A DNA stretch of 37,533 bases, from the NCBI GenBank assembly GCA_945871425.1, contig CAMBVS010000038.1, positions 1 through 37,533 of the forward strand, in the 5' to 3' direction. Position 1 is the stretch's first letter. Each line of letters opens with the position of its first letter. The stretch is from Rhizobium sp. Q54. Its GTDB lineage: Bacteria > Pseudomonadota > Alphaproteobacteria > SHVZ01. Position numbers and translations under genes: made by a program. The notes beneath the pieces were generated by a model. It worked only from the letters and a program-made list of their open reading frames with translations, searched no databases and had not been told where the DNA came from. Below, piece by piece: positions 1 through 8,490 of the stretch.

Positions 1-250
1 AGCCGGAAAAACCCCCGGAATGACCGGCAAGACATTGAATTAACTAACCATTATAACCGCGCACCAAGCCAGGACCCAAAACCACATCACCCCAAAAAAT
101 ACAACAACGTCGCGGTTACCCGTCACAGATGCAGCGTGGTCGGTCAGGCTAGATCCGACCTCCCACGAGCTGCAAATTCAGGGCGATCGAAACTTAACTG
201 AGCTATACCGCCGCCGCCTGCGATAGGCTTTCCAGGCCACCGGAGAGGTC
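1..250. other. AT-richer leader upstream of the first gene
   Basis: No gene is visible here. The first 120 bases are clearly richer in A and T than the rest of the window and include TAACTAACCATTATAACC and an A-run near 94-99. TAACCGCG at 54-61 recurs in inverted orientation as CGCGGTTA at 111-118. The stretch ends with a good ribosome binding site (GGAGAGG) just before the ATG at 251. It could hold the promoter, operator or origin sequence of the following gene; I see no clear iteron series. Confidence 0.4.
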
Positions 251-2113
251 ATGCCCAGCCGTCGCAAGCCCACCCCACAGCTGCCCCTGCCATTGACGGG
301 GTTGGCAGAACTCGCGGTCCCGCTGCAGCCCGGTGACGACAAAGCTTTCGTCGTACCTGCGAGCTGGCTCGGAACGCCGATCGAAATGCGCCTCGAACAC
401 AGCCTTGCAACGGTCAGGCACACCGATATCGAGGGCCAGACCCAGGAACAGCGCGCCGCTGCGATACGGGCCAGCCTCGCCGGCGATCGCGACGCGGTCA
501 CCCAACTGATCGGCGCCGTCATCGCGCGTCGGATCACCGAGGCGGTTCCCGCCAAGACATCCTCGGCGGTTTCCAAGGAGGCCTGCCTCACCATCGCCTG
601 CCGGCTCGCCGAGAATTTCCTGGCGGAGCCCGCCGCTCTCGACAAGGTGGCGCGCTGGATCGCTGTCTCGGTCTCCGCCTGGGCTGCAGCCGACCGGGCG
701 CAGAGCGTGGAGATCCTCGCCCGGCGCCTGGCGTACCTCGTCTCGATCCACGCCGAAGATGCCGCGGGTCCACTCGTCGAGCTCTTGCTGCCGCCGAACC
801 GGCCGTCGGGCTACCTCGAAAACCTGCTGCGCTCGCCTGAAGCCGCCGCAGCCGAGCACGCGCTGCCGCAGATCCCACCCGGCACGATGATCGTGCTCGC
901 GTCGGGACATTTCCACGACATCCGCGAGGCGCTCTACAAGAACACCTTCCGCAAGGTCGAGGGCACGCCCTGGCCGACGGCCTCGCTCAAGCGGAACGGT
1001 GCCAGCGGCTACGCGCAGCTCAGGCCCGCGGTCATGGACTCGGAGCCGCTGCTGCCGGGCTCGCGCCTCCAGGCCTGGGTCACCACCATGTGGCGCCAGC
1101 AGAGCGAGCTCTCCGATCTCGACGCCGACGGTCTCGATGCGCTCTGCGCTCTCTATCTCAGCCAGGCCCGTGCGCCCGACGACGCGGCGGTCGCCGACGT
1201 CGACGAGATCCTGGCCATGCGCGGTCTCAAGCCAAAGCGCGGCGGCCAGGGTCGGCGGGGCGGCTACGAGCCGGAGCAGCGCGCCGAGATGCTGAAGGCG
1301 CTCTCCCATATTCAGAACCTCTGGATCGACATCGGCGAAGTCCGGGTCTACGAGGGCGCTGGCGACGGCCGGCGGCAGCGATCGTCGACTCTCAAGACCC
1401 TGCAGAGCCGCCCCTTCATCATCACCGATCGCATGGGCCAGGTCCGTCTCGACGGCTATCTCGACGTCGAGCGCTTCATCTTCCGGCCCGGCAAGGCCTT
1501 CGCTGCCTTCCTCTTCGGCGCCGGTCGCCAGACCGGCCTCCTGTTCCAGCGCGCGCTTCAATACGATCCGGTCCGGCGGAAATGGGAAAAGCGCCTGACG
1601 CGCTATACGAGCTGGCAGTGGCAGGCCCATGCACGCAACGGCCAGTTCATTCAACGCTTCTCGGTCCGCACCCTGCTCGACGCCGTCGGCGAAGCCCTGA
1701 ACGACCGTTATCCGGCGAAGACACGGACCCGTCTCGAGAAGGCGCTGTCGACGATGAAGGCCGATGGCGTGATCACCACCTGGCACTATGTCGGCAGGTC
1801 GCTCGACGGGCTCAACCGTCACGGCTGGGGTACGCAATGGCTCGATGCCGAGATCGCCATCGAAGCGCCGCAGATGATCCGGGACTACTATCTCCGTTCG
1901 GTCGAGGCGGAGCCTCTGGCTCTTGCCGATGCTTCGCCCGGTACCGAGATGGCGGAGCGAGTGCGTTATCATCGTCGGATGCTTGGTCTCTCGCAGGAAG
2001 AGGCGGCGCAGCGTCTCGGGATCCGCCAAGGGCATTTCAGCAAGCTCGAACGAGGACGCGTGCGGCCGTCGGAAAAGCTCCGCCACGAGATCGAGACCTG
2101 GCTCGGGGAATGA
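251..2113 (+). CDS. Large DNA-binding protein with C-terminal Cro/C1-type HTH; candidate replication initiator
   Basis: This 620-residue protein starts at an ATG preceded by GGAGAGG. The last 50 residues are a clear XRE/Cro-C1 helix-turn-helix (ERVRYHRRMLGLSQEEAAQ, then GIRQGHFSKLERG). Upstream, around residues 440-550, lies a basic segment with a winged-helix look (FSVRTLLDAVGEAL, LEKALSTMKADGVI), like wHTH modules of plasmid replication initiators. The N-terminal 200 residues are helical with no motif I recognise. There is no signal peptide or membrane segment. The AT-richer leader with an inverted repeat and the position at the very start of the window fit a replication initiator of a plasmid or chromid, but this is inference. 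A large transcriptional regulator is the main alternative. Confidence 0.6.
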   Translation: MPSRRKPTPQLPLPLTGLAELAVPLQPGDDKAFVVPASWLGTPIEMRLEHSLATVRHTDIEGQTQEQRAAAIRASLAGDRDAVTQLIGAVIARRITEAVPAKTSSAVSKEACLTIACRLAENFLAEPAALDKVARWIAVSVSAWAAADRAQSVEILARRLAYLVSIHAEDAAGPLVELLLPPNRPSGYLENLLRSPEAAAAEHALPQIPPGTMIVLASGHFHDIREALYKNTFRKVEGTPWPTASLKRNGASGYAQLRPAVMDSEPLLPGSRLQAWVTTMWRQQSELSDLDADGLDALCALYLSQARAPDDAAVADVDEILAMRGLKPKRGGQGRRGGYEPEQRAEMLKALSHIQNLWIDIGEVRVYEGAGDGRRQRSSTLKTLQSRPFIITDRMGQVRLDGYLDVERFIFRPGKAFAAFLFGAGRQTGLLFQRALQYDPVRRKWEKRLTRYTSWQWQAHARNGQFIQRFSVRTLLDAVGEALNDRYPAKTRTRLEKALSTMKADGVITTWHYVGRSLDGLNRHGWGTQWLDAEIAIEAPQMIRDYYLRSVEAEPLALADASPGTEMAERVRYHRRMLGLSQEEAAQRLGIRQGHFSKLERGRVRPSEKLRHEIETWLGE

Positions 2114-2248
2114 CTATTCCTGGCTGAGCATAACGTCGGGGTAACGAATCACCATACCCATCGGCACTCGCACAACTGTCGTCCCCACCCAGGACGGGTC
2201 CGCGGTCGAGCCGTCACCGATCGACGTGACTGACACCGGACACGACGA
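2114..2248. other. Intergenic gap, no clear feature
   Basis: These 135 bases separate the HTH protein from the first glycosyltransferase gene. I see no convincing promoter, no terminator with a T-run and no strong ribosome binding site before the ATG at 2249. Confidence 0.4.
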
Positions 2249-3994
2249 ATGACATCGGCATTCGATCCTGGCGTCGCCCTGGCCCTGGCGGACCAGCACC
2301 AGCTTGCAGGGGACATCGGCGGGGCCCTCGCTCTGTATGATCGTCTCCTCGTCCAGGCTCCCGGCTTCTGGCCCGCCCATGCCAACCGCGGCCTGGCGCT
2401 GGCGGTCATTGGCGAGACGCAGGCCGCCCGTGCCGGCTTCCGCCGTTCGATCGTGCTCGAACCGATGGCGGCGCCGGCCATGCGCAACCTCGCCGACAGC
2501 CTGCAGGCAGGTGATCCGAAAGCGGCGCTGGCCGTCGGGCGCGCCTTGGTTGCCGCAGCCCCGGAGGCACCGGACTCCTGGCTCAGCCTCGGCTGCATCG
2601 AGCTCGTCCAATCACCGCCCGGGCAGGCGGGTCGTCCTCTTCGCCGCGCGCTGGCGCTGGCGCCTGCCCTTGGCGACGCGTTTGTGGCCTTGGGCGCGAC
2701 ACAGCCGGAGGCCAAGCTCGCCTTGCTTCGTCGCGCCGCCGCCGGAAGCGTCACGCCAGCACCCATGGTCTCGCTGGCACGACAGACCATTGCGAGCGGT
2801 TTGCTTCAGGAGAGCCGCCGGTTGCTTCGGCGAGCCATCGCGATCGACCCCGGCCATGGTGACGCGGTGGTCGAGCTGACCGCGGCCATCGACAGCGCCG
2901 CCTCCGCCGTCGAGCTCCATCGCTGGGCCCGGCGCGCGCTTGCCCTTGTCTCCGACTCCGTCGTGGCCTGGAACAACCTGGGGACGGCTGAGCTGGGGCT
3001 CGGTCAACTGGCGGAGTCGGAGCGTTCCTTCGCCGAAGCGATCCGGCTCAAGCCCGATCTGGCCGAGGGACACTTCAACCGCGCGACCCCCTTGTTCCTG
3101 CTCGGTCGGACCGAGGAGGCGTGGCTCGAATACGAGTGGCGCTGGCGGATCGATCGTTTCGAGAAATCGCCGAGCACCGCTCCGAGATGGAACGGCGAGC
3201 CGCTGGCCGGGCGCCGGCTGCTGGTCCATGAAGAGCAGGGCCTCGGGGACACCCTGCAGTTCGTGCGCTACCTGCCGCTCCTCGCGGGCAGACACGAGTC
3301 CGTTTCCATGCTTTGCAACCCGCGCCTCGTAAGGCTGCTCAGCAGCTCCTTTCCGGGCATCGCCGTCGCGCCCAAGCCGACGATCCCCGACCACGACCTG
3401 GCTGCGCCTCTTCTCAGCCTGCCGCACCTGCTCGGCAACGCTCAGCGTCTCCTGCCGCCGGTGCCTTATCTCCTCAGGCCGGAGGCCGCGCAGATCGAGG
3501 CCACCGGTCGCCTCAAGGTCGGGCTGGTGTGGGCGGGAAACTCCAGCCACCCGCGTGACCGGGACCGGTCGATCCCGCTCGAGCGGCTGAGACCCTGGTT
3601 CGACGTGCCGGACATCGCCTGGTTCTCGTATCAGGTCGGACCGCGACAGTCGGACGTCGCCGATCTCGGTCTTGAGGCGACACTGCCTGATCTCGGCCGA
3701 CTTCAGCCCGATCTGTACGAGGCGGCGCGCGTTCTTGCCGGACTCGATCTCCTCATCACGGTCGACACCGCCGCCTGCCATCTCGCCGGTGCCCTGGGCG
3801 TCCCGGTATGGCTTCTGCTCGCCTGGGTTCCGGATTGGCGCTGGGGCATGACCGGCGTGAAGACATCCTGGTATCCCTCGATGCGCCTCTTTCGGCAGCG
3901 CGAGAGAGGCGCTTGGCAGTCGGTGATCGGCGAGGTCCGAACCGCCCTTGCCGAGGTCCTTGCCGGTCGCCCGGAGCGACACCTCGCGCCTTGA
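2249..3994 (+). CDS. TPR protein with GT9/heptosyltransferase-like C-terminal domain
   Basis: This 581-residue cytosolic protein has an N-terminal half of TPR-like helical repeats (for example the repeat around NNLGTAELGLGQLAESERSF, then AIRLKPDLAEGHFNRA). The C-terminal half is a GT-B fold of the heptosyltransferase (GT9) type. Visible landmarks are RRLLVHEEQGLGDTLQFVRY near residue 325, KVGLVWAGNSSHPRDRDRS near 420, and TVDTAACHLAGALGVPVWLL near 505, with the conserved D-x4-H of the nucleotide-sugar site. TPR-glycosyltransferase fusions of this kind often sit beside flagellin genes in alphaproteobacteria, and a TPR plus transferase layout is described for the Caulobacter flagellin glycosyltransferase FlmG. 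Donor and acceptor cannot be read from the sequence. Confidence 0.85.
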   Translation: MTSAFDPGVALALADQHQLAGDIGGALALYDRLLVQAPGFWPAHANRGLALAVIGETQAARAGFRRSIVLEPMAAPAMRNLADSLQAGDPKAALAVGRALVAAAPEAPDSWLSLGCIELVQSPPGQAGRPLRRALALAPALGDAFVALGATQPEAKLALLRRAAAGSVTPAPMVSLARQTIASGLLQESRRLLRRAIAIDPGHGDAVVELTAAIDSAASAVELHRWARRALALVSDSVVAWNNLGTAELGLGQLAESERSFAEAIRLKPDLAEGHFNRATPLFLLGRTEEAWLEYEWRWRIDRFEKSPSTAPRWNGEPLAGRRLLVHEEQGLGDTLQFVRYLPLLAGRHESVSMLCNPRLVRLLSSSFPGIAVAPKPTIPDHDLAAPLLSLPHLLGNAQRLLPPVPYLLRPEAAQIEATGRLKVGLVWAGNSSHPRDRDRSIPLERLRPWFDVPDIAWFSYQVGPRQSDVADLGLEATLPDLGRLQPDLYEAARVLAGLDLLITVDTAACHLAGALGVPVWLLLAWVPDWRWGMTGVKTSWYPSMRLFRQRERGAWQSVIGEVRTALAEVLAGRPERHLAP

Positions 3995-4052
3995 AACGTC
4001 AAAGCCGACTGGATATCTAGAGGCACGTCGAGATCAAACATTCGGAACGATC

Positions 4053-4763
4053 ATGAGTGCTTCACGGTTGCTCGGCGCGGCAATGTTCCTGGCGCTCCTT
4101 AGCTTCGCGCCGCCTTCGTTCGCCGCCGATCTCAAGGATGCCGAAGCGGCCCTGGCGGCGGGCCGGCACGCGGACGCCCTGCCGATCCTCAAGCCTCTCG
4201 CCGAGGCCGGTGATCGCGATGCCCTGACGCTTCTCGGCGGCCTTCAGGTTGCCGGCATCGGTGGTCCGCAGGATCTGCGATCGGCCTTCGATCTGTTCAC
4301 CAAGGCGGCCGCCCAGGGCCAGCCATTCGCCCAGTACAATCTCGGTCTCATGTACGCCCGCGGCGATGGCGTAGAGCCCGATCTGGGAAAGGCCGTCACT
4401 TGGTACCGGAAGGCGGCGACCCAGGGCGTCGTCGTCGCGATGACCCAGCTGAGCCACCTCCTTGTCGATGGCCGCGGCGTTGCCAAGGATGCGCTCGAGG
4501 CACGGCAATGGCTGGAGCGAGCCGCCAAGGCCGGGGACGCGGAGGCCCAGAATCAGCTAGGCATTTTACTTGCAAACGGCGTCGATGTTCCGGTCGAGCC
4601 GGTCCAGGCCTATGTTTGGTTCTTGCTCGCCGACCGGTCCGGCTTTAAGGCTGCACGACGGAATGTGGAGATTTTAGGCCCGCGGCTTTCGATGGGGGAA
4701 CGAACGAAGGCCGAACAGACAGCGGCGGCATGGCAGCCGACGGTCGAGGGGACGGAGAAGTGA
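4053..4763 (+). CDS. Secreted Sel1-repeat (TPR-like) protein
   Basis: The chosen start (ATG at 4053, 236 residues) gives a textbook signal peptide: short basic n-region, hydrophobic core LLGAAMFLALLSFA and cleavage after SFA-A. An upstream in-frame ATG would overlap the preceding gene and bury the signal. The mature part has three to four Sel1 repeats, recognisable from AQYNLGLMYARGDGV, AMTQLSHLLVDGRGV and AQNQLGILLANGVDV. Such exported Sel1 proteins usually act as scaffolds for protein contacts in the periplasm or envelope. It sits between two TPR-glycosyltransferase genes on the same strand and may be co-transcribed with them. Its partner is unknown. Confidence 0.85.
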   Translation: MSASRLLGAAMFLALLSFAPPSFAADLKDAEAALAAGRHADALPILKPLAEAGDRDALTLLGGLQVAGIGGPQDLRSAFDLFTKAAAQGQPFAQYNLGLMYARGDGVEPDLGKAVTWYRKAATQGVVVAMTQLSHLLVDGRGVAKDALEARQWLERAAKAGDAEAQNQLGILLANGVDVPVEPVQAYVWFLLADRSGFKAARRNVEILGPRLSMGERTKAEQTAAAWQPTVEGTEK

Positions 4764-4836
4764 CCGCCTTGCGCATCCGGTTTCGATCGTCTTCGGAGCC
4801 GAGAGGCGAAAGGCCCTGTGCAACGGAGAGGGATCG

Positions 4837-5130
4837 ATGACGGAAAACAAGACCAGGACCGCTTGGGATGACGTTGAGGACGCCTGGCAGCTCTGCGATC
4901 AGGTGAACAACGACGAAGAGACCTACAAGGACGGCAATCCGCCGCTCGCCTGGGCGAAGGTCTTCAGTCTGTCTCCGCTGATCGATTTCGAGCGCACCCA
5001 GCGCGAGGGCGGTGGCAATCCCCCGCTCAGGATCTTCCTCAAGACGGCTTACGGCATCGAGTTCCGGCCGGACACCAAGAAGTGGATCGTCTTCCGTCAC
5101 GGCCCGGTCGACATCTCCAACATCACCTGA
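4837..5130 (+). CDS. Small hypothetical protein
   Basis: This 97-residue protein has ATG at 4837 preceded by GGAGAGGGA, a strong ribosome binding site. It is acidic in its first half, with no membrane segment or signal. The tetrapeptide NPPL occurs twice (DGNPPLAWAKVF and GGNPPLRIFLK), the only internal repetition. I do not recognise the family. The gene lies in a same-strand run between the Sel1-repeat protein and the second GT9-like glycosyltransferase, so a role connected with the glycosylation locus is possible but only inferred from position. Confidence 0.65.
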   Translation: MTENKTRTAWDDVEDAWQLCDQVNNDEETYKDGNPPLAWAKVFSLSPLIDFERTQREGGGNPPLRIFLKTAYGIEFRPDTKKWIVFRHGPVDISNIT

Positions 5131-5191
5131 GCGGTCGCACCCGACGGCCTCGCCCCGCCGTCCACGGCGGGGCGAGCGCCGGTATTGGCCG

Positions 5192-6553
5192 ATGACCGAC
5201 GATCCGACGGCTCGGCGGTTGATCGACGACGCTTTCGCCCGGCATCAGGCCGGAGCGCTGGTCGAGGCGATATCCGGTTATCGCCGTGCCATCGTGCTCA
5301 CCCCTGCAAGCGGCTTGGCGTTTCGCTGTCTGGCGCACGCCAGAAGTCTCGGAGGCGATGTAGCGGCCGGCGACCGGGAAGCCGCTCGCGCGCTTGCATT
5401 GGATCCGGCGGACGGAATCGCCCACCTGCTCCGGGGCTATGCCGCGATACGTGGCGGCCGCCGCGACCTGGCTCGTCCGTCGCTGCAGCGAGCCGTGGCC
5501 CTCGCCCCCGGAACCTTTGACGCCCTCAACAATCTGGCGGCAGCACCCTCGCTCGAAGAAGGTCCGGTTGAGACGGCGCGCTGGGCCGGCCGCGCGCTCG
5601 CTCTCCAGCCGTCATCCCCGGAGGCTCGCCTCAATCGCGCAAATGCCTGGCTCGCTCTCGGGCGCTGGCGGGACGCCTGGGCGGATCACGAGCTTCGCCT
5701 CCCCCTCCAGGGCTCTTACCCGCATCTGCTATCCGGCGAACGCTGGCGAGGCGTGCAGGCGCCTTCGGCACGGCTTCTGGTTCACGACGAGATCGGCTAC
5801 GGCGATGTCTTCAATCATCTCCGCTACTTGCCCTTGGCGCGCGAATGCGTCGGCCGCCTGCTGCTCGAGGTGAAACCCGGTCTGGCGCGTCTGCTGGCAG
5901 GCTTCCCGGGAGTCGATGCGGTGCTCGAACGCGGCGCGAGCCCGCCGTCGCCGGCTGCGTACGACCTCTATGTACCGATCGAGAGCCTGCCAGGTATCTT
6001 CGAAACGACGATCGACCGGGTGCCGATCGAGGAGCCGGGACCGCGCCCGCCGGAGGCGATTCTCTCTCGGTGGCGAGGCGTGCTAGGCCGGACCTCGGCC
6101 CGGCGTGTCGGTCTCGTCTGGGCGGGCAATCCCGGAAGCGGTCTCGATGCCTCGAGATCTTGCCGGCTCGAAGACTTGGCGCCGTTGGCCGAGCTGTCGG
6201 GGATCGAGTGGATCTCCTTGCAGAAGGGACCCGCCGAGACGCAGCTGCAAGACGGCAGCTTTCCCGCCGCGGTTGCTCCGCTCGGTGCGCGGCTTGCCGA
6301 CTTCGCCGATACCGCTGCTGTGCTCAGCGAACTCGATGCGATCGTAACGGTAGAAACCGCCGTCGCGCATTTGGCCGGCACCCTCGGCTGCCCCACAGCC
6401 ATTCTGCTCTCGCGCTGGCCCGCCTGGCGATGGCTCCTCGATCGCGACGACAGCCCCTGGTATCGCAGCGTCAGGCTGTTCCGCCAGCGCATCGCCGGCG
6501 ACTGGTCGGCCCCGGTTGCAGCGGTCCGGGCGTGGCTCGACGAAGGACCCTAA
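5192..6553 (+). CDS. TPR protein with GT9/heptosyltransferase-like domain (second copy)
   Basis: This 453-residue protein starts at ATG 5192; the reading frame stays open further upstream, but that would overlap the preceding gene and the extra sequence looks like shadow. The first 190 residues are TPR-like (RRLIDDAFARHQAGALVEAI opens the first repeat). The C-terminal part is a GT-B domain paralogous to the one at 2249-3994: ARLLVHDEIGYGDVFNHLRY, RVGLVWAGNPGSGLDASRS and TVETAVAHLAGTLGCPTAIL. The acidic residue of the last motif is E where the other copy has D. It has fewer TPRs than its paralogue. Its 3' end overlaps the convergent GT41 gene by 4 bp. Probably a protein glycosyltransferase; the substrate is unknown. 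Confidence 0.83.
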   Translation: MTDDPTARRLIDDAFARHQAGALVEAISGYRRAIVLTPASGLAFRCLAHARSLGGDVAAGDREAARALALDPADGIAHLLRGYAAIRGGRRDLARPSLQRAVALAPGTFDALNNLAAAPSLEEGPVETARWAGRALALQPSSPEARLNRANAWLALGRWRDAWADHELRLPLQGSYPHLLSGERWRGVQAPSARLLVHDEIGYGDVFNHLRYLPLARECVGRLLLEVKPGLARLLAGFPGVDAVLERGASPPSPAAYDLYVPIESLPGIFETTIDRVPIEEPGPRPPEAILSRWRGVLGRTSARRVGLVWAGNPGSGLDASRSCRLEDLAPLAELSGIEWISLQKGPAETQLQDGSFPAAVAPLGARLADFADTAAVLSELDAIVTVETAVAHLAGTLGCPTAILLSRWPAWRWLLDRDDSPWYRSVRLFRQRIAGDWSAPVAAVRAWLDEGP

Positions 6554-8490
6554 GGGCGCACGCCAGCACAATGCCGTCGCCACATCTGGCGATACGCTTC
6601 TTCCAGTGCGCGAGCCTGGCTGGCGTGGTCCATAACCGCCGAGCGCCTCAGGCGCTCGCGAAGGACGGGTCGCAGGGCATGGAGGCGCGACCGCTCCGAA
6701 ATTCGAGCTACGGCGCGCTCGACATAGCTGTCGACATCCGGGGCGACGAAATCCTCGAGGCCGAGGAGCCGCGCTAGCTCGGCACCGACGCGGCCTACGA
6801 ACCGATCGCCTTCGAGCGTGAGGACCGGGACGCCCATCCAGAGGGCCTCGAACGAGGAGGTCGCCCCGCCGAAAGGAAAAGTATCCAAGATCAAGTCGAC
6901 GTCGCCGAGGCGCGAGAAATGCCCGGTCACGTCCGGCACGCTCGGCAAGAACTCGATCCGCCCGCCGACTTCAGCCATGGCGTCGAGGACGCGCCGCCGG
7001 AGGGCCGCATCCTCGAAAAAGCCGTGATAGGCGAGACGGAGGCGAGCGCCGGACACGCGCCCGAGGATCTGCCGCCAGGCCGCGAAGACATCGTCGTTCA
7101 GCTTGCCGGGATTGTTGAACGAGCCGAAGACCGGGAAGGCGCTTTCGCCTCTCGGCATCGGCGGCGGGGCATTTGCGGGTGCCTCGAAGGTGTAGAAGAC
7201 GGGCAGGCGATGGACGCGTTCTGCGAACCGACCCTCCCAGCCCGGCGGAGTCAGGCCGGCATCGCTCAGCCAATAGTCGATCGCCATAAGGCCTGTGGTT
7301 GCCGGTGCATGGAAGCTCACCTGGATCGGTGCCGGGCGCCGCGCGGCGAGAGCGAGGCGGTTCGCTGCCGTGTGTCCGCCGAGAAAGACGAGCACGTCGA
7401 CCTGGTCGTTGCGGATCCGCTCGGCGATCTCAGCGTCGCTCGAGCCGGCCGTCGACGCCCAGCGGTCGGCTCGCCTCTTGAAGCGCTCGGTGACGACGTC
7501 GGGCCGCGACGCCTCGGCATAGCAATGCACGGCGACCCGCCTCCGATCGTGCCTTTCGATCAGCTCCACGACGTTGCCTGCCACCGGATGATGGCGGAGG
7601 TCACCAGACACGTAGCCGATGACGAGGCGCCGCTCCGGCTCGCGGCCCGGCCCGTGGACGAAGGCAACGCCCCGGAGTGGCGCGGCATAGAAGCGCTCCC
7701 ATCGGCGCGCTTCGGCAAGCTGCTCGGCATCGCCGGAAGCCGGGTCGGAAAGCATGGTGAAGAGGACGTTGCTGTGGAATTCGGGCGTCGGTCGTATCGA
7801 AAGACCGCGTCGTTGCAGGCGCACCGCATCGGTCGGCCGGCAAAGCCCGAGCTGGATCGAGCCGTAATTGATCCAGGCCACGCCGGTAAAGGGGTCCAAT
7901 GCCAGGGCGCGGCGGCTGGCGCGCGCGGCCGCACCCAGCGCCGCGCTCCGGAGCAGCATGGCGCCGAGATTGGTCCAGGCGTCGGAAAAGGTCGGTTCGG
8001 CCCAGGTCGCCCGCATGAAGCCGAGCGCGGTTTCGCGAGCAAGACCGAAGGCGAGATGCGCCCGCGGATGCGCGGGTGCGATGATCAGCGACAGGCGCGC
8101 CTCCCGGTCGGCGGCGCCGGCAGCGCCGATCTCGCGCAACAGGAGAGCGAGGGAAACGCGGCTGTCGATCAGATCTGGCTGCCGGACCAGGGCACGCCCA
8201 TACGCGGCGAGAGCTCCCTGGATGTTGCCGGCGGCCCAGGCCGCCTCGCCGAGATTGTGCTGTAGCGTCGGATCGGGACCGAGAATGGCGCCGGCCCGGA
8301 TCAACCATCTCTCGGCGTCACGGGCGTGCCCGAGCTGATGGAGGACGACGCCGAGAAGATGCGGGAGCAGCCCCTCCGATGCGTGCTCGCAGAGAAGCCG
8401 TGCATAGGCCAGGAGGGCCGTCGAGAGATCGCCGGACCGATGCCGCGCGGTCGCCTCCTCGAAGGTGAGTATCCGCGCCGCGCCGGTCAT
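6550..8490 (-). CDS. TPR-GT41 (O-GlcNAc-transferase/SPINDLY-like) glycosyltransferase
   Basis: This 646-residue protein has N-terminal TPR-like repeats (about 1-260) followed by a bacterial GT41 domain. The family landmarks are present: GYVSGDLRHHP (about 292-302, holding the His equivalent to the catalytic-region His498 of human OGT), FGSFNNPGKL (about 455-464, with the Lys that contacts the nucleotide in OGT), and LDTFPFGGATSSFEALWMGV (about 535-554), the donor-phosphate loop. No signal peptide, so cytosolic. Its start codon overlaps the stop of the upstream gene in a TCAT (ATGA on the coding strand), indicating translational coupling. The TPRs probably recognise the protein acceptor, as in OGT. 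The sugar donor need not be UDP-GlcNAc. Confidence 0.88.
   Translation of the reverse strand: MTGAARILTFEEATARHRSGDLSTALLAYARLLCEHASEGLLPHLLGVVLHQLGHARDAERWLIRAGAILGPDPTLQHNLGEAAWAAGNIQGALAAYGRALVRQPDLIDSRVSLALLLREIGAAGAADREARLSLIIAPAHPRAHLAFGLARETALGFMRATWAEPTFSDAWTNLGAMLLRSAALGAAARASRRALALDPFTGVAWINYGSIQLGLCRPTDAVRLQRRGLSIRPTPEFHSNVLFTMLSDPASGDAEQLAEARRWERFYAAPLRGVAFVHGPGREPERRLVIGYVSGDLRHHPVAGNVVELIERHDRRRVAVHCYAEASRPDVVTERFKRRADRWASTAGSSDAEIAERIRNDQVDVLVFLGGHTAANRLALAARRPAPIQVSFHAPATTGLMAIDYWLSDAGLTPPGWEGRFAERVHRLPVFYTFEAPANAPPPMPRGESAFPVFGSFNNPGKLNDDVFAAWRQILGRVSGARLRLAYHGFFEDAALRRRVLDAMAEVGGRIEFLPSVPDVTGHFSRLGDVDLILDTFPFGGATSSFEALWMGVPVLTLEGDRFVGRVGAELARLLGLEDFVAPDVDSYVERAVARISERSRLHALRPVLRERLRRSAVMDHASQARALEEAYRQMWRRHCAGVRP

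Noticed and set aside
203..2086. Very long open frame on the minus strand opposite the first gene
   Set aside because: High GC content leaves antisense frames open. It has no ribosome binding site and no recognisable domain, while the opposite strand encodes a clear HTH protein.
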